The notes below the pieces were generated by a model that had not been told where the DNA came from, did no database searches, and worked only from the letters and a program-made list of their open reading frames with translations. A stretch of 64,000 bases of DNA from Burkholderiales bacterium LSUCC0115. GTDB lineage: Bacteria; Pseudomonadota; Gammaproteobacteria; Burkholderiales; Burkholderiaceae_A. A program made the translations under genes and the position numbers. Of this stretch, positions 31,352 to 39,258 are shown piece by piece (the stretch's first letter is position 1; the number at the start of each line of letters is the position of its first letter). Location of the stretch: contig WJBW01000003.1 of NCBI GenBank assembly GCA_009646425.1, forward strand, positions 186,001 to 250,000. The letters are read 5' to 3'.

Positions 31352-32503
31352 TTATCCCTCTGAGAGCTGCAGGCGAGACGGGTTGGCCTGCTCTCGGTTG
31401 TGCCACCACAAGGCCAGCCCACGGTAAAGCCCGTGAACAAACTTGCAGTAGGGCATCAGCAGGAAAAAGCTCAGTACCGACGACAGGTGAATCAGGTGCA
31501 GCAGGGGCATGGCCGCGGTGGTCCTCAGCCACATCGAGGCAAGGCCCGTCGCGGCGATCACCAACAACAGGCTGACAAAGCCCACGTCCATGGTCTGTTG
31601 TGTCGGATCTTGCAAGGCCTGATGTCGGGTGGGTCTTTGAGCCAGAAGCCAGGCGCAGCCCACGACCATCAGCAGACCACCGGAGATGCCCAGCAGTTTG
31701 GGCAGGCTGGTCATGGGGTAGGGCGCTGGATCGTTCAGCAGGTAGTGATAGAGCGTGGCCACGCTGGTCGAGGCCAGGCAGAGCATGAAGCCCAGAAACA
31801 CCATCTGATGTGAAACGCGACGCTGTTTCGTGGGTTTGTCGCTCTCCGCGGCGCAGCCTTGTCCGCCACCATCCAGATAACGCAGCTGGACAATGTCACT
31901 GACCGTCTGGCTGGCTTCTTTGGACAGAAAGGCCTGTTCGGGTGCCAAGCCTTTGAGCATCTGCCAATAGCTCTTGCCGCTCAGGGTCATGGCCAATACG
32001 GCCCATAGAAAGACGGGTCCAAAAATCGCCACCAGGGTGTTGTGGGGCGTGATCTCGTAAAATAGTTCTTTGGTGCTGGCGGCCTGCCAGAGTCTGGCCG
32101 TCTCGCCACCCGCCAGCAGGTAGGCCAAGACAAAGATCACCACGAATCCCACCAGGCTGCCCAGACTCAGGGCCAGACCTTGTTGTTGATACAAACGACC
32201 GAGCCAATTCGGTGTGGCGAAGTGGGCGTAACTCTCTTTACGAACCCTGGCCATGGCCTTGGGCAACTCCAAGGCAAAGGCATGAGGAGGCGCGTACTGA
32301 CAGGCGTGGTAACAGGCCCCACAGTTGTGGCACAGGTTGGCCAGAAAATGAATGCTTTCGGCCGTGAAGTTCAGCCGCCTTTCCATGGCCGGGAACACCG
32401 CACAAAAGCCCTCGCAATACCGACAAGAGTTGCAGATGCCCATGACCCTCGCTGCCTCTTGGGTGGCTGGGGTCTCGAGGGAAAGAGGAATGACCTTGCT
32501 CAT
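31352..32503 (-). CDS. tcuB: TcuB-like membrane electron-transfer protein
   Basis: 383 residues. Two 4Fe-4S sites at the N-terminus (Cys24/27/30/34 in CNSCRYCEGFC and Cys58/61/64/68 in CHNCGACYHAC), then six or so membrane helices with conserved His suited to heme b. In Salmonella TcuB reoxidises the FADH2 of TcuA and passes electrons to the quinone pool. ATGA overlap with tcuA upstream shows one operon. The MFS transporter TcuC of Salmonella is absent; a TctCBA system lies 3 kb away. Confidence 0.87.
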   Translation of the reverse strand: MSKVIPLSLETPATQEAARVMGICNSCRYCEGFCAVFPAMERRLNFTAESIHFLANLCHNCGACYHACQYAPPHAFALELPKAMARVRKESYAHFATPNWLGRLYQQQGLALSLGSLVGFVVIFVLAYLLAGGETARLWQAASTKELFYEITPHNTLVAIFGPVFLWAVLAMTLSGKSYWQMLKGLAPEQAFLSKEASQTVSDIVQLRYLDGGGQGCAAESDKPTKQRRVSHQMVFLGFMLCLASTSVATLYHYLLNDPAPYPMTSLPKLLGISGGLLMVVGCAWLLAQRPTRHQALQDPTQQTMDVGFVSLLLVIAATGLASMWLRTTAAMPLLHLIHLSSVLSFFLLMPYCKFVHGLYRGLALWWHNREQANPSRLQLSEG

Positions 32504-33924
32504 GCGGCAGCCTTCGATGATTCAGAGTGTTTCAAGTTGACGGTGATCGTTGCAGCGGCTTTGGCAGCCTGCTCGCCGGCCAGTCGGCCAAACACGGTAC
32601 CAATGGTCATGCCCACGCCTGCGACATAGCCCTGTCCCAGCACATTGCCAGCCATGATCTCGCCAGCGGCGAAACAGTTGGGTGAGTAGTCATCAAACAA
32701 GACCTGAGCCTGGTCGTTTACTCGAACGCCCAGGTAAGTAAAGGTAATGCCGGGTCGCAGCGGGTAGGCCGTGAATGGGGGCGTATCCAGTCGCTGAGCC
32801 CAGTGGGTCTTGGCAGGTGTCAGGCCCTCGGTGTGGCAGTTGTCTAGAACCGCATGGTCAAACTGCCCTGGCACCACTGCAGCGTTGTAGTCTGCCACGG
32901 TCTTTTCCAACGCCTTGGCATCCAGTCCGATCTTCTCGGCCAACTCCGCAATGGTGTTGGCGGTCTCGCCCGGGAATACGGGGGGCATAAAACGCCCCTG
33001 GGCTTTGGCATCGATGATGGAGTAGCCCACCTGGTCTGGTTGTTGGGCCACCAGGCGACCCCAGATGGCGTAGCGCTTGGGCCAGAAGTCCTCGCCTTCG
33101 TCATAAAACCGTTGCGCATGTTTGTTGACCACAATGCCCAGCGAGACGCAGTCGATCCGGGTCACAATGCCGCCGTCATACATGGGGGCACGTGCATCGA
33201 TGGCCACGCAGTGGCCCTGGGTCGCATCGCCAATCGACTGAGCACCCTTGGCGATCAAGTCTTTGAGCAAGACCCCCATGTTGAATCGACAGCCACGGAT
33301 TAAAAACTGATCAGCAGCCGGCCCCCAGGCTTCACGCAGCCAGTCCCGATTCGACTCAAACCCGCCAGACGCAATCACCACGGTTTTGGCCGTTACCCGC
33401 TCACGCGGCCCATTGGGCTTGGCGATCCAGGCGGCCTTGAACTCGCCGTCATTGACCTCGATCTCATCGACTGGGCTGTCATACCGAACTTCGATGCCGA
33501 GTTGCTCGGCCGATCGATAGTAGGCATTGACCAAGGCCTTGCCACCACCCAAGAAAAAGTTGTTGGTGCGTGACAGATGGAGCGTGCCACCCAGGCAGGC
33601 CTGAAACTGAACGCCGTGTTTCTGCATCCATGGGGGACAGTCCTGCGAGGCCCGAATGACCTGTCGGGCCAGCGACTCGGTGGTTTTGCCGCCGGTCACC
33701 CGCAGCAGGTCTTCAAAGAATTCTTCCTCTGGGTAGGCGTCGGTTAGATGACCCATTGGGGCATCGTGCTTGACTCGAATGTTACGGGTGTGAATGCTGT
33801 TGCCACCCCGCTCATTGCGTGGCGCGGATTCCAGCAGCAGCACCCGCTGGGCACCATGCTCGCGGGCCGACAAGGCGGCACACAGGGCCGCATTGCCACC
33901 GCCGATCACCAAGACATCAAACAT
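32500..33924 (-). CDS. tcuA: FAD-dependent tricarballylate dehydrogenase-like TcuA
   Basis: 474 residues from ATG 33924 (MFDVLVIGGGNAALCAALSA), preceded by CAGGAG. FAD-binding Rossmann start GGGNAALCAA, then the fumarate-reductase/succinate dehydrogenase flavoprotein fold (RGGNSIHTRN, VVIASGGFESNRDW, FAAGEIMAGNVLGQGYVAGVGMTIGTVFG). TcuA oxidises tricarballylate to cis-aconitate. The exact substrate here may differ. A promoter and possible operator lie upstream; the GntR regulator is divergent. Confidence 0.87.
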   Translation of the reverse strand: MFDVLVIGGGNAALCAALSAREHGAQRVLLLESAPRNERGGNSIHTRNIRVKHDAPMGHLTDAYPEEEFFEDLLRVTGGKTTESLARQVIRASQDCPPWMQKHGVQFQACLGGTLHLSRTNNFFLGGGKALVNAYYRSAEQLGIEVRYDSPVDEIEVNDGEFKAAWIAKPNGPRERVTAKTVVIASGGFESNRDWLREAWGPAADQFLIRGCRFNMGVLLKDLIAKGAQSIGDATQGHCVAIDARAPMYDGGIVTRIDCVSLGIVVNKHAQRFYDEGEDFWPKRYAIWGRLVAQQPDQVGYSIIDAKAQGRFMPPVFPGETANTIAELAEKIGLDAKALEKTVADYNAAVVPGQFDHAVLDNCHTEGLTPAKTHWAQRLDTPPFTAYPLRPGITFTYLGVRVNDQAQVLFDDYSPNCFAAGEIMAGNVLGQGYVAGVGMTIGTVFGRLAGEQAAKAAATITVNLKHSESSKAAA

Positions 33925-33965
33925 TTCTACTCCTGAGCGTTTTAGGACATCAAATTGGACACCAC

Positions 33966-33993
33966 TGTATACAAATCGATACTTTGCGGTCAA
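33966..33993 (-). promoter_or_regulatory. Candidate tcuA promoter with GTATAC operator-like core
   Basis: On the minus strand TTGACC (33988-33993) and TATACA (33966-33971) are spaced by 16 bases, a good sigma-70 promoter about 40 bases ahead of tcuA. The -10 overlaps the palindrome GTATAC (33967-33972) within ATTTGTATACA. The same arrangement occurs before tctC. Confidence 0.55.
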
Positions 33994-34013
33994 GTAGACG
34001 TTAAAATCGGGTC

Positions 34014-34649
34014 ATGACTTACGCCGACCAAGCCTACGATCGACTGCTTCAGAGCATTCGCAAGGGGGAGTTGCGTCAAGGCGACCGCCTGACCGAGGAC
34101 AAAGTGGCCGGGCTTCTGGGGATGAGTCGCACGCCTGTGCGTGAGGCCCTGGGCCGACTGGTGAGTAGAGGTTTGGCTGAAGTCTCTATCGGACGTACCC
34201 TGGCCATTCGCCGACTTGAGCGCGCTCAGGTCATCGAGCTCTATGAAATGCGTCAAATCCTGGAAGGGGCCGCAGCCAGACTGGCAGCTAAGCACGCCTC
34301 CAAGGCCGAGATCTTCTCCTTGGAGCAAATCCTCGAGACCACCAAACCAGTCAAGGGTCAGGTCAAGCACAAAGCCAGTGAAATGGCGCAGATCAACAAT
34401 GATTTTCACGAAGCGATTCTGCAGGCCACCCATAATCGCTACCTTCAGCATCAGGCCGCTCAACTCAGTGAGTCTCTGTGGCTGCTAAACGGCACCACCT
34501 TCTCACAAAAGGGTCGGTCTGAACAGGCCTTCGATGAGCATCAGGCCATCGTCAAGGCGATTGCCAAGGGCGACGAGGACGGTGCAGAGCAGGCGGCCAG
34601 GCTGCACATCGAGAAATCCCTCCAGGCCCGTTTGACGATGGGCGTCTGA
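34014..34649 (+). CDS. GntR-family regulator, FCD (FadR-like) subfamily
   Basis: 211 residues. Winged helix-turn-helix (about 8-70: IRKGELRQGDRLTEDKVAGLLGMSRTPVREALGRLVSRGL) and an all-helical FCD ligand domain (about 80-205) with NNDFHEAILQATHN and DEHQAIVKAI typical of metal-binding carboxylate sensors. Divergent from tcuA with 89 bases between starts, so it probably controls tcuAB and itself, replacing the LysR-type TcuR of Salmonella. Confidence 0.88.
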   Translation: MTYADQAYDRLLQSIRKGELRQGDRLTEDKVAGLLGMSRTPVREALGRLVSRGLAEVSIGRTLAIRRLERAQVIELYEMRQILEGAAARLAAKHASKAEIFSLEQILETTKPVKGQVKHKASEMAQINNDFHEAILQATHNRYLQHQAAQLSESLWLLNGTTFSQKGRSEQAFDEHQAIVKAIAKGDEDGAEQAARLHIEKSLQARLTMGV

Positions 34650-34650
34650 G

Positions 34651-35217
34651 TCAGGGATTTAGAAAACCGAATGCGCCGATGGCTGCACCGACTGCGATCA
34701 GGTAAATCGGCGCTAGCCGAGTGAAATAGGCAACCGAGATCGATGCAATGGTGAGCAGCCAGACCCGCCACTCGGTGATCCAGGGCTTGAGCAGGACCAC
34801 CGCCGTGGCAAACGTCAAGCCAATGGCAATGGGGGCTAGGCCCTCACGCAGGCCTCTCATCCAGAAAGAGTTGGGGTTCGAGACGATCTTGCGACCGGCG
34901 TAAACCGCCAACACTGCCGAGGGAATCAGGCAGCCAACGGTCATGGCCAGGGCACCCCAGAAGCCCGCGGCCTGCCAGCCCAGAACAGTGACAAACAAGA
35001 CGTTTGGACCAGGTGCAGACTGGGCCAATGCAATCGATCCGATGAACTGCGTGTCGGTGATGAGGCCCTTTTGTACCACCAGGTATTTGTGCATGGCTGG
35101 TGCCAAGGACAACGCGCCGCCGGTGGCCAGCAGCGACAGCAGCAGAAACCGCAGAAAGATCTCTAGGATCAGGCCCCAGCCAAGATCGGGCGACAGCCCG
35201 GTGATGAACTCGGTCAA
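34651..35217 (-). CDS. Chromate-type transporter, half-size subunit 2
   Basis: 188 residues, about five membrane segments; CHR-domain motif with SAPGPNVLFVTVLGWQAAGFWGAL and LAPAMHKYLVVQKGLITD. It is one half of a split CHR transporter; the other half is the overlapping upstream gene (ATGA overlap). Short CHR pairs act together. Whether the substrate is chromate, sulfate or another anion is not shown by sequence. Confidence 0.85.
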   Translation of the reverse strand: MTEFITGLSPDLGWGLILEIFLRFLLLSLLATGGALSLAPAMHKYLVVQKGLITDTQFIGSIALAQSAPGPNVLFVTVLGWQAAGFWGALAMTVGCLIPSAVLAVYAGRKIVSNPNSFWMRGLREGLAPIAIGLTFATAVVLLKPWITEWRVWLLTIASISVAYFTRLAPIYLIAVGAAIGAFGFLNP

Positions 35218-35852
35218 GACGGATCTCGATTCTGAACCGGTTTCGCGGTGTCCTCGTCCTCTACCGAGACGATGCTGCCGGGCTGAATGGGTGTCTGGGC
35301 CAGGCGCAGGTGACGTATCTGCCAGAGCCGAATGGCAATGGTGGGAAGGCCAAAGACCAAGATCGTCATGGGCAGTGACAGACCACCGACCCCCACAGCC
35401 AGCACCGTCCCGATCAAGGCCAACCAGCCGACCTTAAAGTCCCTTTGGGTGCTGAGCAGCCGAATGCCCATGGCCACCACCAGCCCGATCGAAACGGCAC
35501 CCATGCCGAGCAGAGCGCCTTTGGTAATCGGGTGGTCAGAGATCGCTTGAAAGACCAGGGTCAGCACAGAGACCAGCACAATGGGAATCGACAGGCAGCC
35601 CATGGCTGCGGCAAACCCGCCGCGCCACCCTTGAAAGCGATCACCCAGCATCAGAGCCAGGTTCACGATGTTGGGACCCGGAATGGCCTGAGATACCGCC
35701 AGCATCTCGACAAACTCCTTTTTGGTCAGCCACTTTTTGTCGATCACGATGGCCCGTTCGGCCAGGGGCAGCACACCACCAAAGGCTTGAACGGCCATTT
35801 TGGTGAAGGTCCAGTAGAGTTCAGCGGTGCTGGGGACGTTGGGGATCATCAA
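35214..35852 (-). CDS. Chromate-type transporter, half-size subunit 1
   Basis: 212 residues with CHR-domain marks AFGGVLPLAERAIVIDKKWLTKKEFVEMLAVSQAIPGPNIVNLA and about six membrane segments; the C-terminal ~25 residues are charged and cytoplasmic. First gene of the two-gene chr unit. ATGATG at the start gives two possible initiation codons (35852, 35849). Lies between the GntR gene and tctC; no clear link to carboxylate use. Confidence 0.85.
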   Translation of the reverse strand: MMIPNVPSTAELYWTFTKMAVQAFGGVLPLAERAIVIDKKWLTKKEFVEMLAVSQAIPGPNIVNLALMLGDRFQGWRGGFAAAMGCLSIPIVLVSVLTLVFQAISDHPITKGALLGMGAVSIGLVVAMGIRLLSTQRDFKVGWLALIGTVLAVGVGGLSLPMTILVFGLPTIAIRLWQIRHLRLAQTPIQPGSIVSVEDEDTAKPVQNRDPS

Positions 35853-35864
35853 AGGGGATGGGTA

Positions 35865-35885
35865 GATATATAATTCTGATATATC
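35865..35885. promoter_or_regulatory. GATATAT repeats between chr genes and tctC
   Basis: GATATAT (35865-35871) and the palindrome GATATATC (35878-35885) lie 13 bases apart, with a third GATATC at 35907-35912. They are in an AT-rich stretch unlike the GC-rich surroundings. Possible regulator binding sites or -10 regions for the divergent chr and tct genes; function not shown. Confidence 0.35.
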
Positions 35886-35957
35886 AAGCAGTTATAAAAA
35901 TTTTTGGATATCAGGCTTCGGTATTCTCCCTAAGGTACAAACCTTCCGCAAGGAGTA

Positions 35958-35986
35958 TTGTGATGTAGTTGCAAATTTCGTATACA
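35958..35986 (+). promoter_or_regulatory. Candidate tctC promoter with GTATAC core
   Basis: TTGTGA (35958-35963), 17 bases, TATACA (35981-35986). The -10 overlaps GTATAC (35980-35985) in AATTTCGTATACA, closely like the tcuA promoter on the other side of the GntR and chr genes. This suggests a shared regulator, probably the FCD protein. 5' leader would be about 80 bases. Confidence 0.5.
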
Positions 35987-36075
35987 CCACCGGCCTTCAA
36001 GCAGAGTCAATGTCTTGGTGTCGATGGTGTCCGACGTATCGCGCGACTGACATTTATTCATAAAAGGAGATCAGC

Positions 36076-37086
36076 ATGAGACAAGCCCAGAAGAGACAGA
36101 CCCTGGCGCGCCTCGCAGTAGCAGCCGGTGTCGCACTCACTGGTTTGACCACCGCCACGGTCAGCATGGCCCAGGCCTTCCCCAGCAAGCCCGTCACCAT
36201 CTTGGTGCCGTTCGCACCAGGTGGTTTCAACGACCGCATCGCCCGAGCCTTTGCGCCTTATCTCCAAAAGCAGCTCGGCCAACCCGTGACCGTCGTCAAC
36301 AAAGGTGGATCCGGTGCGCTGCTGGGTCACACCTATCTGCTGCAGCAACCAGCCGACGGCTACACCATCGCCATGTCCTCGGTGAACTACATCTCCACCA
36401 ACATCGGTGTGGCGAACGCCAAGTTCAAGGTCGAGGATTTTGACGTCCTCAACCTGCCCTCCAGTGACTACTCGCTGCTGGCCACTTCATTCGACTCCAA
36501 GTGGAAGAACATGAAGCAGGTCATCGACGCCCTCAAAAAGGATCCCAAGAGCGTGTCGATTGGCGTTCAGCCAGGCTCCAACGACCTGATCAACATCATG
36601 CTGCTGCTCAAGGGCGCTGGCGTTGACACCAGCAAGGTCCGTGTCGTGACCTTCAAAGGCGGCGGTCCAACCCGTAACGCTGTTCTGGGTGGCACGGTCG
36701 ACATTGGCCTGGTCGGTGCAGAGGGCTGGATTGCCCTCAAGTCTCGTATTGACGCTCTCATGGTCTTCAATGACGAGCGACTGCCCGACTGGAAAGACGT
36801 CCCCCATGTCGAGGAATTCGCCAAAGCCAACAAGTTTGATGTCGAGTGGGTGCCTGGTTCTCAGCGCGGCTGGACCTTGGCTTCAGCGGTCGGCAAGCAA
36901 AACCCAGCCGTTCGCGCCAAGTGGATCGAAGTGATCCAAAAGGCGATGAACGATCCTCAGTGGATCGCCACGGCCAATGAGCTCAAGTATCCCAACCCCT
37001 GGCTCGGACCCGAGAAATCGCAGGCCGCCTACTTGAAGGGCTCCAAGACGCTCTTCAAGCACATGGACATGATCAAGAAGAACTAA
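36076..37086 (+). CDS. tctC: Tripartite tricarboxylate transporter solute-binding protein (TctC/Bug)
   Basis: 336 residues with a signal peptide (cleavage likely after SMAQA, about residue 34) and the Bug fold: FPSKPVTILVPFAPGGFNDRIAR, QPVTVVNKGGSGALLGHTYL, and VQPGSNDLINIMLLL. Binds an anionic, usually carboxylate, ligand in the periplasm and presents it to TctAB. A good AAAGGAG lies 8 bases ahead of ATG. A hairpin terminator after this gene probably makes tctC mRNA more abundant than tctBA. Confidence 0.92.
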   Translation: MRQAQKRQTLARLAVAAGVALTGLTTATVSMAQAFPSKPVTILVPFAPGGFNDRIARAFAPYLQKQLGQPVTVVNKGGSGALLGHTYLLQQPADGYTIAMSSVNYISTNIGVANAKFKVEDFDVLNLPSSDYSLLATSFDSKWKNMKQVIDALKKDPKSVSIGVQPGSNDLINIMLLLKGAGVDTSKVRVVTFKGGGPTRNAVLGGTVDIGLVGAEGWIALKSRIDALMVFNDERLPDWKDVPHVEEFAKANKFDVEWVPGSQRGWTLASAVGKQNPAVRAKWIEVIQKAMNDPQWIATANELKYPNPWLGPEKSQAAYLKGSKTLFKHMDMIKKN

Positions 37087-37097
37087 TCGAGTCCAGC

Positions 37098-37133
37098 AAA
37101 GGGCCCACCGATTCACCGTCGGCTGGGCCCTTT
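37098..37133 (+). terminator. Intra-operon hairpin after tctC
   Basis: AAAGGGCCCA (37098-37107) and TGGGCCCTTT (37124-37133) form a 10-bp stem with a 16-base loop, followed by CTCC rather than a T-run beyond TTT. Probably a partial terminator or 3'-end stabiliser for tctC mRNA. Confidence 0.7.
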
Positions 37134-37179
37134 CTCCATCTAAAGCGATTCATTCTCACCAATTCAAGCTGGAACCGAC

Positions 37180-37668
37180 ATGACTTCCATACCCGTTCGT
37201 CGTCTTGCGCGACCCCTGAGCATTGACTGGGGACACCTGCTCACCGTGATGGCCATGGCGGCCTGGGTGCTTTGGTATCTGGCCGATGTCCGCGCAGCCT
37301 CTCTTGACCTGGAAAACACCCTGCTGGTGCAGCCGCTGTGCATTGTTTTGCTGGTGATGCTGCTGGCTGTGCTGCCTCAGTGTGTTCGAAAGGAAGAGCT
37401 CCCTGACGGTCTCAAGCCCGATCCCCTGGACCGCACCAGTTTTCTGAAAGTCCTGGGTCTCATGGTCTCCTTCGGCGCTTTCGTCTGGGGCATGTTCCAC
37501 GTTGGGTTCGACCTCGCGGTCTTTGTTTTTAGCCTGGTGGCCCTGGCCATCTGTGGCGAACGGCGCTGGTGGTTCATGCTCATCTTTGCAGCCCTCTCAG
37601 CCGTCATCCTCGTCAAGGGCTATCAGCTCTTGGTGCCCTTCCAAATGCCAAACGTCCTGCTGAGGTAA
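37180..37668 (+). CDS. tctB: Tripartite tricarboxylate transporter small permease subunit TctB
   Basis: 162 residues with four membrane segments (about 17-35, 48-65, 87-108 and 112-155), the size and helix pattern of TctB. Sequence is poorly conserved in this family, so the call rests on size, topology and the position between tctC and tctA. Works with TctA in the inner membrane. Confidence 0.85.
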   Translation: MTSIPVRRLARPLSIDWGHLLTVMAMAAWVLWYLADVRAASLDLENTLLVQPLCIVLLVMLLAVLPQCVRKEELPDGLKPDPLDRTSFLKVLGLMVSFGAFVWGMFHVGFDLAVFVFSLVALAICGERRWWFMLIFAALSAVILVKGYQLLVPFQMPNVLLR

Positions 37669-37673
37669 TTGAC

Positions 37674-39182
37674 ATGATTCTTGACGTTGATGCTTTTAGC
37701 TCAGCTGTCTCCCTGCTGACCGGCAACCTGGACGCCTGGATCTGGGTGATCCCGGGTCTGATCATTGGCCTGGTCTTTGGTGCCCTGCCCGGCATCTCCA
37801 TCACCATGGCCATGGCGCTCTTTCTGCCCATGACCCTCTACATGGAGTTTCTGCCGGCCATCATTTTTCTCACCTCGATCTTCACCGGTGCGGGCTTTGG
37901 TGGATCTGTACCAGCCATTCTGATGAACATCCCTGGTACGTCCTCGGCGGTGGCGACCACCTTCGATGGCTACCCCATGGCCCGAAACGGCATGCACAAC
38001 GAGGCTCTGGGCGCTGCCCTGGGTGCTTCGGTCACCGGTGCCTTGATCTCCTACGCCGTGCTGTTGTTCCTGATCGTGCCGCTGTCCAACATCGTCATCA
38101 AGATGGGCCCACTCGAGATGTTGGGTGTGGCGGTCTGGGGTCTGATGATGCTGGGCTCGCTCACCGGCGTGAGCCTGCTGCGCGGCATGATTGCAGGCTG
38201 CTTCGGTGTGCTGATCGGCACCGTGGGCATGAACACGGCGGGATACCTGCGTGGTGCTATGGACATTCCAGAGCTACTCGATGGCGTACCCAAGGTGCCG
38301 GCACTGATGGGTCTTCTGGCGGCCAGTGCGCTCTTTAGTCTGGTCAATGCCAAGTTCATCATCGAATCCGACAGTGGCCGTGAACTGAGCGCCAAGAAGA
38401 TGCTCAGCGGCTTCTTCAGCATCCTGAATCACAAGTTCTGTCAGATTCGCGGTACTGTCATTGGTATTCTGATTGGGGCCACTCCCGGGGTGGGCTCGTC
38501 GGTTTCTAACCTGCTGTCTTATTCAGAGGCCAAGCGCACGTCCAAAGATCCGGATTCGTTCGGTAAGGGCAATGTCGAGGGCGTGATCGCTGCTGAGTCG
38601 GCTAATAGCAGCTCCGAAGGCGGCTCCATGGCCACCATGTTGGCCCTGGGTATTCCTGGCGGCGGGGCCACGGCGGTCTTGCTTGCAGCCTTTGCCATGC
38701 ATGACGTGGTGGGTGGTCCCAACTTCATCGACAAGAGCAAGGACGTGGTCTACACCATCATCCTGAGCAACGTGGGGCAATGTCTGCTGTTGTTCCCCGT
38801 TGGTTTCTTGTTCATCTATCTGGCCAGTTCCCTGGTCAAGGTACCACTGCGCTATCTGATTCCAGTGGTGCTGGTGGCGGCCGCCTTTGGTGCCTATGCC
38901 ATCGATGGCTCTGCCGCAGGTCCAGTGGCTTTGGTGATCTTTGCTGTGATGGGCTGGGTGCTCTCACGCTACAAGTACCCGCCTGCAGCAGTGGTGGTGG
39001 GTATGCTTTTGGGCGAGCTGGTGGAGAACGAGGCGCTCAAGACCATGCAGATCAGTGATGGTCGTCCGGACTACATCCTTGAGCGGCCCGCTGCCATTGT
39101 TATCTTCCTGCTGATCGTCCTCTCGGTCTTCTTTACCGCCAGGGCTAAGATCAAAAAAGCCAAGGCGTTGGGTAGTGCTTAA
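37674..39182 (+). CDS. tctA: Tripartite tricarboxylate transporter large permease subunit TctA
   Basis: 502 residues from ATG 37674, 5 bases after tctB. About 11-12 membrane helices. Conserved blocks: GALPGISITMAMALFLPMT, GGSVPAILMNIPGTSSAVATTFDGYPMAR, IGATPGVGSSVSNLLSYSEAKR, and ALGIPGGGATAVLLAAF. It forms the sodium- or proton-driven channel for the carboxylate brought by TctC. A terminator hairpin follows at 39203. Confidence 0.94.
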   Translation: MILDVDAFSSAVSLLTGNLDAWIWVIPGLIIGLVFGALPGISITMAMALFLPMTLYMEFLPAIIFLTSIFTGAGFGGSVPAILMNIPGTSSAVATTFDGYPMARNGMHNEALGAALGASVTGALISYAVLLFLIVPLSNIVIKMGPLEMLGVAVWGLMMLGSLTGVSLLRGMIAGCFGVLIGTVGMNTAGYLRGAMDIPELLDGVPKVPALMGLLAASALFSLVNAKFIIESDSGRELSAKKMLSGFFSILNHKFCQIRGTVIGILIGATPGVGSSVSNLLSYSEAKRTSKDPDSFGKGNVEGVIAAESANSSSEGGSMATMLALGIPGGGATAVLLAAFAMHDVVGGPNFIDKSKDVVYTIILSNVGQCLLLFPVGFLFIYLASSLVKVPLRYLIPVVLVAAAFGAYAIDGSAAGPVALVIFAVMGWVLSRYKYPPAAVVVGMLLGELVENEALKTMQISDGRPDYILERPAAIVIFLLIVLSVFFTARAKIKKAKALGSA

Positions 39183-39202
39183 TAGAGCCTGAGACCCCAA
39201 AC

Positions 39203-39235
39203 AAAGCCCCGGTCGTCGCAAGACGCCGGGGCTTT
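39203..39235. terminator. Terminator after tctCBA
   Basis: AAAGCCCCGG and CCGGGGCTTT arms with inner CGTC-GCAA-GACG pairing form a long GC stem followed by TTTTT at about 39232-39236. The flanking genes (tctA and the enolase-type gene) converge, so it may serve both. Confidence 0.9.
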
Positions 39236-39258
39236 TTGCTGGGGCCGCTAACTCCGTT

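Noticed and set aside
33984-34007. TTGCGG and TAAAAT as a promoter for the GntR gene
   Set aside because: Spacing is only 12 bases.
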